DNA of 64,000 bases, taken from the NCBI GenBank assembly GCA_963383645.1, contig OY726573.1, forward strand, positions 16,952,158 to 17,016,157, read 5' to 3'. The notes under the pieces are model-generated. The model was not told the origin of the DNA. It saw only the letters and a list, made by a program, of their open reading frames with translations, and did not search any database. This document shows positions 10,835 through 21,044 of the stretch, piece after piece. Position 1 is the first letter of the stretch, and the number at the start of each line of letters is the position of its first letter. The stretch is from Muscardinus avellanarius. Taxonomy: Eukaryota; Chordata; Mammalia; Rodentia; Gliridae. The translations under genes and the position numbers were made by a program.

Positions 10835-11826
10835 TAAAGTGTCCAGTTGACTTCCGGGAAGATGGCAACGGAGAAAAGCGGCGCTTATGAGCCCCGCTAA
10901 CAACCAATCTCTATTACCACAAAATCAGTGCCTTTCATAGCCAGAAAACACCATCAGCAGAGAAACAAAAAATGTAAATACAAGGGACAGAGAAAAAAAG
11001 GGCCAGAAAAATGAGACACCAGAAAGAAACCAGACCATAGTGCTGCGGCCGGAGCCACGGCATGGGCACCATCTTCCCTTGCAGCACCAGGCCCCAGGAG
11101 GAGGGGAACTCATAATGGAGCTCAGAGCCAGAGAGGAGATACGCCAGCCTCACAGCCGAGGACATGGCAGCAGCGCCATACTGCCGACGGCAGCAGTGAG
11201 TTCACCAGACGGCACCAGACCAACGCACTCAACAGTCCACCAGGCTCCAGAGAGGAGCAGCGGACAGAGAGCCAAGGTGAGCAGCTGTGGATCAGCCGGG
11301 TGGAATTCGGAAGATTTTTCACCGCAGGGAGCTCTAAAGCTCCCAGGGGCTGGGCTCAGCACACCTTGCAGGGACTCAGAGTAGAGCTCAAAAACAGAGA
11401 AGAAATATGCAAGCTGAGGGCATGGCCGAGGGCATGGCAGTGGTGCATATTGCCACAAGCGGCAGCAGCAGCGAATTCACAGAGTCCACTACAGCTCCAT
11501 CAACGCACTCAACAATAGTGAGTCAAAGTGCGGCCCCTAGAGGAGAAATCCCAGTACTGCACTCCAGGGACTTAACCCAGTGGGGGAGTGGCGGTGGCAG
11601 AGATATCACACCATAGTCACAACTCCCCACAGTATAATGCCCAACCTGGCACCCCCCCATGGTCTAAAGCATCCTTGATTGACTCCCTGGGTCTAAGACT
11701 TTGCAATACAACCCAGTAAAGGAGTAGTGGTGACTGAGATACCACAGACTCGAGATCCAGAATACCTTAAGTGAAGTCGTAGTGACCCAAGGGAAGAACC
11801 CAGAGAAGGCACAAACTTCTAAAATC

Positions 11827-12749
11827 ATGGGAAAGAGAAATAACAATGGAGCAGTGAATGCCCACAACCCCACAACATCAGAACCTGATAACACAGAAAC
11901 CCAGAAATCTCTAGAAGATCAAATCAGGAAAATAACTGTAGAAATAATAGAGGTGTTTCAAAAAGAATTCAGAGAGAGCCAAAAAGAGATAAAGGATGCA
12001 ATTAGTGAAGTAAAGGCCTCAATTCAAAGTATAAACAACCGATTAGACCACATGGAGAATAGAATCTTGCTCCTAGAAGGTGATCACTCCAAAAATGAAC
12101 GCATAGTTTCTAAATTAGAAAAAAAAAAAAAAACCGACAGCAGGAATCTGACATTGAAGAAATATGGGCCCATTTTAAGAGAGCTAACCTAATAATAACT
12201 GGAATAGAGGAAGGAAAAAGAAGGTGAAACCAAAGGGATCAACAATCTCTTCAAGGAAGTAATAGCAGAAAGTTTTCCAAACATAGAGCAAGAGGTCGAT
12301 ACACAGGTCCAGGAAACTTATAGAATTCCCTTTAGACAGGATCGGAGAAGAGGACCCCCACGCCACATAATTGACAAAATGACCAATGTGGAAGCCAAGC
12401 AGAGAATCTTAAAGGCAACAAAAACAAAGGGCCAAGTGACATTCAGAGGCAAACCAATTAGAATCACTCCAGACTTCCCAAACCAAGTCATGAGAGCCAG
12501 AAGGGCTTGGAGTAACATATTCCAAACTCTGAAAGAAAACAACTTCCAGCCAAATATTCCTACCCAGCAAAACTATCTATCAAATTAGATGGGGAAATAA
12601 GAAGCTTCCATGACAAACAGAAACTGAAGGAATGTATGTCTTCAAAACCAGCGCTAGAGAAAATACTCAAAGAGATTAACTACAAAGAAGAAATAGGTAA
12701 CACACACCAGAACCAGAGAAACAAGATTTTCCATCCAACAGACAACTAA
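11827..12749 (+). pseudogene. L1 ORF1 (copy 1), frameshifted
   Basis: L1 ORF1p is an RNA-binding chaperone with an N-terminal coiled coil, an RRM and a C-terminal domain. The frame starts MGKRNNNGAVNAHNP and runs through the coiled coil (IRKITVEIIEVFQKEFRES). It breaks at an expanded A run near 12120-12134, an extra base near 12215 and a missing base near 12558. Later blocks (NVEAKQRILKATKTKGQVTF, RKAITR-type RNA-binding region) are preserved out of frame. It aligns along its whole length with the intact ORF1 at 18212-19132. Confidence 0.85.
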
Positions 12750-12889
12750 GATTGGTTATCTTTGGAGATTCATTATTTATGTTAGTCTTTTACCTATCTC
12801 TAAATTGTATTGTTTGCTTTGATTGTTGTTAATTTTTAGAATTTCTATTTGGAATATTAATATACCTTCAGATATAGCATTTGGAAATA

Positions 12890-13500
12890 TTTTATCCCAT
12901 TCTATCAGTAACTTTTAACTCTGTTTACATTGTCTTTGAATATACAATACTTTTTTATTTTTTAGGGAGTTTGTTTACCCTTCTGTTGCCTGTGCCATTG
13001 AAATCATATCCAAGAAATCACTGCCAATTTCAATGTTGTGAGGTTTAATGACCCAGATTTTCCTCTAAAAGTTTATAGTCTTAAGATTTATATTTAGATT
13101 TATAGATTTAGTCTTAAGATTTATATTTAGGTCTTTTATCTATTTTGAGTTAATATTTGTATGTGGTGTTAGGTAAGGTTCCAATTTTATTCTTTTTCAT
13201 GTAATTATTATTTTTCAACAATATTTAGTCAAAAGATTATTATTTCATCCACCAAATGTTCATGGAAACCTTGTCAAAATAAACTTGACAATATATGGAA
13301 GAATTTATCTCTAGGCTTGTATTTAACTCCAATGGTTTATATATCTACCTTTATAACAGTACTACACTGTTTCAATTATTGTAGCTTTATAAGGTTTGAA
13401 ATCATAAAATATACATTTTCTAGCTTTGTTCTTTTCCGAGATCGTTTTGGGTATCTAGAGTCCATATTCCATATTAGGATAGATTTTTTCTGAAAAATAA
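12890..13500 (-). mobile_element. Antisense old-L1 ORF2 fragment inside chimeric L1 copy 1
   Basis: Plus-strand words such as TCATATCCAAGAAATCACTG, TTTATCTATTTTGAGTTAAT and TACTACACTGTTTCAATTAT are the antisense of the 3' part of L1 ORF2 as seen in old mammalian L1s. They differ clearly from the same region of the young L1 at 42.2-43.1 kb, so the insert came from a different, older lineage. Confidence 0.75.
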
Positions 13501-13846
13501 ATATATAAATATATAATAGTTTCACCTAAAAAAAAGAAAAAATATTCTCTGGTAAGAAAGAAAGCAAAAAGAAATATTGAAATGTTATCTTTAAGTCATC
13601 AAAAGCTTGGTATCAGACAAATGAAACTGTTATGTGAGATTATCATTGTTAATTTTGGATAAATTGCTATAATACTAGATATCAACCACTAAGCCAAGCA
13701 TGGGAAGTAGGGATGGGGAGGGAACGGGGTGGAGATCGGGTAGGGGCTAACTGGGTGATGTGTGCATGTATGTCTACAAAAGTTTTTTTTTATCCCATTA
13801 TGATGTATGAATTCAGTTCACCAATAAAAAAATTTAAAGTGTCCAG

Positions 13847-13922
13847 TTGTTTTAGGTATAGCCCGGAGGTAGAAAGGCCCCTGGGTTCCATCCCCAGTAC
13901 CAGCCCCAAAAAAAAAAAAAAA
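13847..13922 (+). mobile_element. ID-like SINE tail monomer
   Basis: GGTATAGCCCGGAGGTAGAA, then CTGGGTTCCATCCCCAGTAC and poly(A): the tRNA-derived half alone, at the right edge of the chimeric L1 target site. Confidence 0.7.
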
Positions 13923-13993
13923 GGCAATCCTAGTATCACGTCTTGAGAATAAAATACTGTACTATTGAGTCCCTTATCAATGGGAGGTATTGA

Positions 13994-14104
13994 TGAGCCT
14001 GGCATGGTGGCCAGTACCTGTTACCCCAGTACTTGGGATGCTGAGATAGGAGGACTACACGTTCGAGATCAGCCTCGGTAATGTAGGAAGACTCTCTTTC
14101 AAAA

Positions 14105-14135
<31 letters not shown>

Positions 14136-14142
14136 ATAGGCT
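13994..14142 (+). mobile_element. SINE head with (AAAT)n tail
   Basis: B1-like head (GCCTGGCATGGTGGCCAGTA) ending in an AAAT microsatellite (14103-14140); the ID tail is reduced to TAGGCTGAGG. Confidence 0.8.
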
Positions 14143-14149
14143 GAGGATG

Positions 14150-14435
14150 ATAATAAATAGAGAGCAGAAACTTTAGCAAACATCTAACCTTCCAAGCTTT
14201 AAGAGCAGACAGGGAGATTAGCACAGCACAGAGCCCGGGTGAGCACCTCCCTGTCTCCACCCAGAGGTGTCTGAGGCCACTTGGAGAGCCACAGCTCCAT
14301 GATGTTTCTACAACTACTGCCCACAGAGGCCCATGTGGCCACTGCCTCTGTATCCGTCAAAGTCAGTCGGGGGCTTTGGCTCCGCTGGGATGTCAGCGTT
14401 CCTAAGAGCTTGCTTGCCACTCTCTTTCTTTTCTT
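14150..14435. other. Non-coding, no recognised element
   Basis: Unique-looking sequence between SINEs; no coding evidence. Confidence 0.3.
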
Positions 14436-14648
14436 TTCTTTTCTTTTTTTGGTGGTGCTGTGGCTCCTGGAAGCCCTTCTACCTCCAGGATACATTCCCA
14501 TGGGCTACACTTCCAGACCTATTTTTTAACTTTTTTTATGTGGAAACAGGGTCTCTTAAGCCAGCAAGGCTGGCTCCGAACCAGTGCGATCCTCCTGTCT
14601 CCGCCTCCCAAGCATGGGGATTACAAGCATGCACCACCACGCCCGGCT
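14436..14648 (-). mobile_element. Dimeric B1/ID SINE (type A)
   Basis: Antisense copy from the TTCTTTTTTTGGTGGTGCTG tail to GCACCACCACGCCCGGCT head, containing the type A GGGTCTCTTAAGCCAGCAAG. Confidence 0.85.
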
Positions 14649-14654
14649 CCCACT

Positions 14655-15230
14655 CTCTTTCTGACAAGAAGAGCAGACCAGAGAACTTCCCCAGTCATAA
14701 TTTTGTTCATTCCTCAAGTTCAATAGGTCACAATAAATCTAGGAAACTAAAATGCAAAGGGCCACAAGCTCCTCCAAGGGGAGGTGCCTCATGACTTGTG
14801 CTTGTTGGTTTTAGAAAAGAGTGGAAGTGAACAGCATCAGAGACATAGACAGTTAGAAAATTGCTGAATTTGCAGTGTCTGCTTTAAGCAAAAAGTAAAG
14901 CAAATTAAAAAAAAACAAAGCATATTACATATACACATGCAGAAGGTATTATGTTTCCTCAATGTATAAATTAATCAATAATCCAGATGCAAGGACAGCC
15001 TAGATGTTGGGATTTTCAGAGACCGACTTGCAACTAACGTTTGGTGATATGTTAAAGGGTCTCTTAGGAAAACTGTGAACAGATGGAAAACCCCAGCAGA
15101 GATGTAAAACTTCATGAACCCAGTAGGAATCCTAAACATGAAAAGCACTGGATGTGAACAATGTGGGTATTTATTGTTCTTCCTTTCCTTTTCTGTATGT
15201 CCATTTCTTATTTATTTGCTTTGTTTTGCC
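14655..15230. other. Non-coding, no recognised element
   Basis: Unique-looking sequence with a short A tract near 14908. No exon or repeat signature. Confidence 0.35.
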
Positions 15231-15233
15231 TTT

Positions 15234-15424
15234 TTCAGCACTGGAGTTTGATTCAGGGATGCTCGACTCCAGGGCTACATCACCAGCTACTTTTTATTTT
15301 ATTTTTTTTTTTTTGAGACAAGGTCTCACTAAGTTGCCCAGGCTGACATCACAGATGTCAGGCCTCCTACCTCAGACTCTGGAGTTTCTAAATATGGGTG
15401 TGCACCACCATGTCCACCAGGAGT
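15234..15424 (-). mobile_element. Dimeric B1/ID SINE, diverged
   Basis: Antisense tail (AGCACTGGAGTTTGATTCAG) and head (GACAAGGTCTCACTAAGTTG, TGTGCACCACCATGTCCACC). More diverged than its neighbours. Confidence 0.75.
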
Positions 15425-15435
15425 AGAAACTTTCT

Positions 15436-15548
15436 GTGTGTGTGTGTGTGTGTGTTTAATATAATAAAGATAATAAATATATAATATATTATATAATTAT
15501 ATAAATGATATATTTACTAGATTTTACTTTTGGGTGTTTTAGTCTCAC

Positions 15549-15594
<46 letters not shown>

Positions 15595-15720
15595 CATTCA
15601 TATATATAACATCATATAATGTATTATATAGTATAATATATATTATAAAATATGCAATATGTTATAAAATATATATGTAATATATAATATATTTTACATT
15701 TCTTGGTGCATTATAGTCTC
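15436..15720. repeat. GT, CA and AT microsatellite cluster
   Basis: (GT)n at about 15436-15455, (CA)n at 15553-15582 followed by (TA)n, and AT-rich words from 15470 to 15720. Confidence 0.9.
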
Positions 15721-15950
15721 ATATATATTAACTTTCTTGATGGTTTATCAGCATACCAGAGTCAAAAGAACAATCAACCAATAACATAGATCAATAGAAA
15801 TTATAACAACTGAATATTTAAAACAGGAAAAAAAGACAAGAGCATTCAAGAGCTGGGCTTTATTATTAAACATCTAACAAGGGTGACTAGCTTTGGCAAC
15901 TCAGGCTCACATCAATTCAGCAAAAACTTGTTTTCAAATAAGAAATAAAA
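15721..15950. other. AT-rich non-coding
   Basis: AT-rich sequence with no recognisable element. Confidence 0.3.
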
Positions 15951-15953
15951 TTG

Positions 15954-16012
15954 GGCTGGGAGTATAGTTCAAATATAGAAAGCCCCTGAGTTCAATACCC
16001 AGTACTACAAAA
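15954..16012 (+). mobile_element. ID-like SINE tail monomer
   Basis: GGGCTGGGAGTATAGTTCAA through TGAGTTCAATACCCAGTACT and an A-rich tail. Confidence 0.7.
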
Positions 16013-16058
16013 AATGAATAAATAAAAGAAATTAACAACTAAAGTTCAAAAAAGCCAC

Positions 16059-16275
16059 CTGAGCTGGGTGTGGTGTCACATGCTTGTAATCCCAGCATTT
16101 GGGAGGCTGTGATAGCAGGATAACGGTTCACGGACAGCCTCAGCTACTTAGTGAGGCCCTCCATAACTTATTGAGACCCTGTTTCAAAATAAAATAAAAA
16201 AGGGCTGGGGATGTGGAACTTGGAGGTCGAATGCCCCTGGGTTCCATCCCCAGACCCACCAAAAAAAAAAAAAAA
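16059..16275 (+). mobile_element. Dimeric B1/ID SINE
   Basis: Full head (GAGCTGGGTGTGGTGTCACA) and tail (AGGGCTGGGGATGTGGAACT), ending in poly(A) at 16260-16275. Confidence 0.9.
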
Positions 16276-16280
16276 GCCAC

Positions 16281-16414
16281 CTGATCTGAGCACACTGGTG
16301 CATGCTTGTAATCCCAGTACTTGGGAGGCTGAGACATAAGGATTGGAGGTGCATACCCAGCCTCCAAAGCTAAGCGAGGCTGTCTGCAATTTAGTGAGAT
16401 CCTGCTTCAAAATA
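16281..16414 (+). mobile_element. SINE head only
   Basis: B1-like head (CTGATCTGAGCACACTGGTG) ending at CTTCAAAATAAAA without an ID tail; immediately followed by a tiny L1 insertion. Confidence 0.8.
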
Positions 16415-16423
16415 AAAGAATAA

Positions 16424-16503
16424 TATGTCTACAAAAGTATTATTTTTATCCCATTATGATGTATGAATACAGTGCACCAATAAAAAAATTAAAAAAATAA
16501 AAA
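16424..16503 (+). mobile_element. Very short 5'-truncated L1 insertion
   Basis: Only the last ~80 bp of the L1 3' end (ATGTCTACAAAAGTATTATT, TGATGTATGAATACAGTGCA, CCAATAAA and an A-rich tail), flanked by candidate target-site duplications AAAGAATAA at 16415-16423 and 16504-16512. Confidence 0.75.
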
Positions 16504-16659
16504 CAAAGAATAAGTGAGTTCCAATTTGGGGCTCTACAGTGTGTCTGCGTGTTACTTTTTCTTTTCTTTCTATTTCCTACTAAATTTTAAGTAAGAGCTG
16601 CAAGCTTTAAAACAACTATAGAGTAGCTTTTGTACCACTGTGTCTCTGAAAATGATTCC
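16504..16659. other. Short non-coding spacer
   Basis: No recognisable feature. Confidence 0.3.
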
Positions 16660-16882
16660 ATGGCTTTTTTTTTTGGGGGGGGGGTCTGGGGATGGAACCC
16701 AGGGACATTCAACCTCTGAGCTATACCCCCTACCCTACATTTTATTCTTTATTTTGAAACAGAGTGTCACTAAGTTGTGGAGGGCCTCACTGTGTAGTTG
16801 ACACTGTCTGCAAATCGTGATCTTCTGGTCTCAGCCTGCCAAATGGTGGGATTACAAGCATGCCGCCACCATGCCTGGCAGA
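16660..16882 (-). mobile_element. Dimeric B1/ID SINE
   Basis: Antisense copy from a T8-G10 tract and TCTGGGGATGGAACCCAGGG tail to GCCGCCACCATGCCTGGCA head. Confidence 0.85.
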
Positions 16883-16884
16883 TT

Positions 16885-17407
16885 CCATAGCATCTTGACA
16901 GTGGATTCTTTCATGGCACTGCGCCCTAAAGGTCAGTTCATCAACGTGTTGGTCCAGCCATCACTGCAGTGTGACTTGGGACAGGAGCTTGGCTGAGCAG
17001 GACAAGCCAAGCAGCCCATGGTCCTTCTTATAACAGGGTCCTGCAAGGGCTGCTATTAACAACAGCGGCAGCCAGCAACCTGACACAGCCCTGAAGCCAT
17101 GGCCGTGGCAAGAGGGGCAGAGGGGAATTGGGAGCTTCTGCACCCTTGCGCCACACTCGTGTGCACCTTGCACCCTGTGGGCTGCAGGGGAGGGATGGGT
17201 GGCTCAGCAAATACTGGCCACCACTGCCTAGCTTTGGGAGCTACAGAGCCCAACCACGGAGGCCCAGGATCCTCAGGGTCCTACCGCCATCAGATTAACT
17301 TCAACCTGCTCTGTACCTATAATTCCTACACAGACTAATGTCCTCTGTGCCATGGGCTCCTCTCTTCTGTCACCTAAGATAGCATAGGCTGTTAATGGCC
17401 CATGTTC
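16885..17407. other. Non-coding, no recognised element
   Basis: Moderately GC-rich DNA with several overlapping short frames on both strands, none with motifs or splice support. Confidence 0.35.
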
Positions 17408-17425
17408 AGAATTTAGGAGCAGAGA

Positions 17426-17445
17426 CTTCCGGGAAGATGGCGACC
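17426..17445 (+). promoter_or_regulatory. L1 5' end with ETS-like and YY1-like core
   Basis: All four L1 5' ends in the window (10850, 17426, 56002, and minus-strand 49311) begin with CTTCCGGGAA followed by a GATGGC-type word. The first resembles an ETS site; AAGATGGC is the YY1 core that positions transcription in primate L1 5'UTRs. Promoter function is inferred from family knowledge. Confidence 0.45.
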
Positions 17446-18211
17446 GAGAAAAGCGGGGCTTAAGAGCCCTGCTAACAACCAATCTCCATTACCACAAAAC
17501 CAGCGCCTTTCATAGCCAGAAAACACCATCACCAGAAAAACAAAAAAACCACCAGGCTCCAGAGAGAAAGCGGACTGAGAACAGAGCTCAGGGCCACAGA
17601 GGAGACACACGCGCCCGAGGACGCGGCAGCAGCGCCATACTGCCGGCGGCAGCGGCGAACTCATCGGACGGCTACAGCAAGCCGAGGTGAGCCGCTGCGG
17701 AACAGCCAGGCAGGATCTTTCAGCGCAGAGAGGATTTAAAGCTCCCAGTGGCTGAGCTCAGCACACGCTGCAGGGATTCAGAGTGGAAATCAAAACCAGA
17801 GAAGAAAAAATACGCCAGCCTCATGGCCGAGGGCGTGGCTGCGGCACCATATTGCCACCGGCGGCGGCAGCAGCAGTGAATTCGCCGAATCCAGTACAGC
17901 TACATCTGCGTACTCAAGAACAGTGAGTCAAATTGCGGGCCACAGAGGAGAAATCCCAGTACTGTACCTCACTGTACCCAGTGAGGGAGTGGTGGTGGCA
18001 GAGATATCACACCATAGGAGAACGTGCAACCTGGCACCCCCCCATAGTTTAAAGCAGCCTCTATCGACTCCCTGGGTCGGAGACTCTGTGATAAAACCCA
18101 GTAAAGGAGTAGTGGGGTCTGAGATACTACTGACTCGAGATCCAGAACACCTTAAGTGAAGTCATAGTGACCCAAGGGAAGAACCCAGAGAAGGCACAAG
18201 CATCCGAAATC

Positions 18212-19132
18212 ATGGGAAAGAGGAATAATACTGGAGCAATGAATACCGCCCACAACCCCACAACATCAGAACCCGATAAAACAGAAAATCAGAGATTTCT
18301 AGAAGATCAAATCAGGAAAATAACTGTAGAAATAATAGAGGTGCTTCGAAAAGAACTCAGAGAGAGCCAAAAAGAGATAAAGGATGCAATTAATGAAGTA
18401 AAGGCCTCAATTCAAAGCACAAACAACCGATTAGAACACATGGAGAACAGAATCTCGCTCTTAGAAGATGAGCAATCCAAAAATGAACGCATAGTTTCTA
18501 ATCTAGAAAAAAATATCCGACAGCAGGAATCTGACATTGAAGAAATATGGGCCCATTTTAAGAGAGCTAACCTAAGAATAATTGGAATAGAGGAGGGAAA
18601 AGAAAGTGAAACCAAAGGGATCAACAATCTCTTCAAGGAAGTAATAGCAGAAAATTTTCCAAACATAGAGCAAGAGGTCGATACACAGGTCCAGGAAACT
18701 TATAGAACTCCCTTTAGACAGGATCGGAGAAGAGGATCCCCACGCCACATAATTGTCAAAATGACCAATGTGGAAGCCAAGCAGAGAATCTTAAAGGCAA
18801 CAAAAACAAAGGGCCAAGTGACATTCAGAGGCAAACCAATTAGAATCACTCCAGACTTCCCAAACCAAGTCATGAGAGCCAGAAGGGCTTGGAGTAACAT
18901 ATTCCAAACTCTGAAAGAAAACAACTTCCAGCCAAAAATTTCCTACCCAGCAAAACTTTCTATCAAATTAGATGGAGAAATAAGAAGCTTCCATGACAAA
19001 CAGAAACTGAAGGAATTTATGTCTTCAAAACCAGCGCTAGAGAAAATACTCAAAGAGATTAACTACAAAGAAGAAATAGGTAACACTCACCAGAACCAGA
19101 GAAACAAGAGTTTCCATCCAACAGACAACTAA
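18212..19132 (+). CDS. L1 ORF1 protein, intact (306 aa)
   Basis: An uninterrupted reading frame from ATG 18212 to the TAA ending at 19132. ORF1p trimerises, binds L1 RNA and acts as a nucleic-acid chaperone in L1 ribonucleoprotein particles. The N-terminus is basic and Asn/Thr-rich (MGKRNNTGAMNTAHNP). A coiled coil occupies about residues 30-125 (KITVEIIEVLRKELRESQKE, heptads with SIQSTNNRLEHMENRISLLE). The RRM-like domain follows (IWAHFKRANLRIIGIEEG), then the C-terminal domain (TNVEAKQRILKATKTKGQVT; ITPDFPNQVMRARRAWSNIF). The frame extends upstream to 18167 without an ATG; 18212 is chosen because it matches the start in the other copies. No ORF2 follows, so reverse transcriptase would have to come from another L1. 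Expression is not shown by sequence alone. Confidence 0.85.
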   Translation: MGKRNNTGAMNTAHNPTTSEPDKTENQRFLEDQIRKITVEIIEVLRKELRESQKEIKDAINEVKASIQSTNNRLEHMENRISLLEDEQSKNERIVSNLEKNIRQQESDIEEIWAHFKRANLRIIGIEEGKESETKGINNLFKEVIAENFPNIEQEVDTQVQETYRTPFRQDRRRGSPRHIIVKMTNVEAKQRILKATKTKGQVTFRGKPIRITPDFPNQVMRARRAWSNIFQTLKENNFQPKISYPAKLSIKLDGEIRSFHDKQKLKEFMSSKPALEKILKEINYKEEIGNTHQNQRNKSFHPTDN

Positions 19133-19254
19133 GATTGGTTATCTGTGGAGATTCATTATTTATGTTAGTCTTTTACCTATCTCTAAGTTGTATTGTTTGC
19201 CTTTATTGTTGTTAATTTTTAGGATTTCTAGTTGGGATATTAATATACCTTCAG

Positions 19255-19850
19255 ATATAGCATTTGGAAATATTTTATCCAATTCTATTAGTAACTTTTA
19301 ACTCTGTTTACATTGTCTTTGGATATACAATATTTTTTTTATTTTTTAGGGAGTTTGTATATTCTTCTGTTGCCTGTGCCATTGAAATCATATCCAAGAA
19401 ATCACTGCCAATTTCAATGTTGTGAGGTTTTATGACCCGGATTTTCTCCTAAAAGTTTATAGTCTTAAGATTTATATTTAGGTCTTTTATCTATTTTGAG
19501 TTAATACTTGTATGTGGGATTAGGTAAGGGTCCAATTTTATTCTTTTCCATGTAATTATTATTTTTCAACAATATTTAGTTAAAAGAATATTATTTCCAC
19601 CACCAAATGTTCGTGGAAACCTTGTCAAAAATAACTTGACAATATAGGGAAGAATTTAGCTCTAGGCTTGTATTTAACTCCAATGGTTTATATATCTGCC
19701 TTTAGAACAGTACTACACTGTTTCAATTATTGTAGCTTTATATGGTTTGAAATCAGAAAATATATATCTGCTAGCTTTGTTCTTCTTCAAGATCGTTTTG
19801 GGTATCTAGAATTCATATTCCATATTAGGATAGATTTTTTTCTGAAAAAT
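19255..19850 (-). mobile_element. Antisense old-L1 ORF2 fragment inside chimeric L1 copy 2
   Basis: Same insert as in copy 1, with matching words (CATATCCAAGAAATCACTGC; TATCTATTTTGAGTTAATAC). It shares the junction positions with copy 1, so it was present in the common source element. Confidence 0.75.
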
Positions 19851-20225
19851 AAATATATAAATATATGATAGTTTCACCAAAAAAACAGAAAAAAATATGC
19901 TCTGGTAAGAAAGAAAGCAAAAAGAAATATTGAAATGTTATCTTTAAATCATCAAAAGCTTGGCATCAGACAAATGAAACTGTTATGTGAGATTATCATT
20001 TTTAATTTTGGATATTGCTATAATACTAGATGTCAACCACTAAGCCAAGCATGGGAGGGAGGGATGGGGAGAGAATGGGGTGGGGATCGGGTGGGGACTG
20101 ACTGGGCAATGTGTGCATGTATGTCTACAAAAGTTTGTATCCCACTATGATGTATGAATACAGTGCACCAATAAAATAAAATTAAAAAAAAAATAAATAA
20201 AAAAAAAAGAATTTAGGAGCAGAGA

Positions 20226-21040
20226 GCATCCATAGGTGGCTACTCTGATTTATTGGCAGTTTTAGGCTTCTATCCCCACCTAGCTAATGCAACTTTCTGA
20301 GGCAGAATAATGAAAAATAGGAATGTCCCGCCCTCAAGAATCCAGCTCTGCCAGCTACAATCCTTCTGCAGCTGATGAGAATATTCTGGGAATACAGTGT
20401 TTTGTTAACTGGTAGCACCCCAAATTTCTAAGCTTTAGTAGAGAGAACCTCATGTGGAGAAAGATGAACAGAGGCAGGGTGTGGGGTGGCTCAGGCCCAC
20501 ACTCTTCAGAGGCCCACTTGGTAAGCCACAAAGAGCCACCACCATCAGGAAGCTCAAGCAAGGTACTCATGATATGGGAAAGAAAAGTCAGAGCCCTGAA
20601 ATACCAGTAGTTACAATTTTAGACTTAGGCTAGGGAAAATTAGAAGACCCTTGCTCCCTCCCCTCTCTGTCAGCAAGCTGACAGTCCTGACAATCAGCTG
20701 AGAAGAGAAATGGAAATCAGAGAGTTTCTAAATCAATGGGACCAGTCCCTCCCTATTGTATACCTGGAGAGAGGACAGAACAGGGTTTCTCTGTAAACAC
20801 AAACCAGGCAGCATGAGCCCAGACAGAGTACATCTGCTGGATAAGAGAGAGATAAGGCCTCCAGTAACATGCACTTTCTGCTTCTGTAGGGAATTCAACC
20901 CCTGCAGTCCACAGTTCCACAGAAAAGGAAGAAGATTTTTTTGTAGTAAGTGTGCAGATGCAGCCACCTGGACAGTAGATTGGGCATGGGGACCCCAGTC
21001 ATGAGCCCCAGGCTGCAGTCAGAAGGAAATTTCTTTTTTC
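20226..21040. other. Non-coding, no recognised element
   Basis: Unique-looking mixed-composition sequence; short frames on both strands lack motifs. Confidence 0.35.
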
Positions 21041-21044
21041 TTTT

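Larger units (their letters stand above)
10850..13834 (+). mobile_element. Chimeric L1 (5'UTR-ORF1-inverted old L1-3'UTR), copy 1
   Basis: Begins CTTCCGGGAAGATGGCAACG (L1 5' end) and ends in the L1 3' tail (TGATGTATGAATTCAGTTCA, CCAATAAA). An identical 15-bp target-site duplication, TAAAGTGTCCAGTTG, flanks it at 10835-10849 and 13835-13849. Order inside: 5'UTR (10850-11826), degraded ORF1 (11827-12749), unassigned linker, an antisense fragment of an older L1 ORF2 (about 12890-13500), then 3'UTR with the G-rich tract (about 13680-13834). The rest of ORF2 is absent. The copy at 17426-20207 has the same layout, so this is a mobile family and not a local rearrangement. Confidence 0.85.
17426..20207 (+). 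mobile_element. Chimeric L1 (5'UTR-ORF1-inverted old L1-3'UTR), copy 2
   Basis: Same architecture as 10850-13834. It starts CTTCCGGGAAGATGGCGACC and ends in CCAATAAAATAAAATT plus an A-rich tail. An exact 18-bp target-site duplication, AGAATTTAGGAGCAGAGA, flanks it at 17408-17425 and 20208-20225. Parts: 5'UTR with two tandem monomer-like units (about 17585-17690 and 17780-17900), intact ORF1 (18212-19132), linker, antisense old-L1 piece (about 19255-19850), and 3'UTR with a G-rich tract (about 20030-20120). The different target site from copy 1 proves independent retrotransposition of a pre-formed chimera. Confidence 0.9.

Noticed and set aside
10850..13834. Explaining the antisense L1 piece by twin priming in a single insertion
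   Set aside because: The inversion is internal, with normal 5'UTR-ORF1 before it and 3'UTR after it, and the same arrangement occurs in a second copy at a different target site.
16200..16275. tRNA gene suggested by A-box and B-box-like words
   Set aside because: These are ID-type SINE tails derived from a tRNA; they lack a cloverleaf and recur in dozens of SINE copies.
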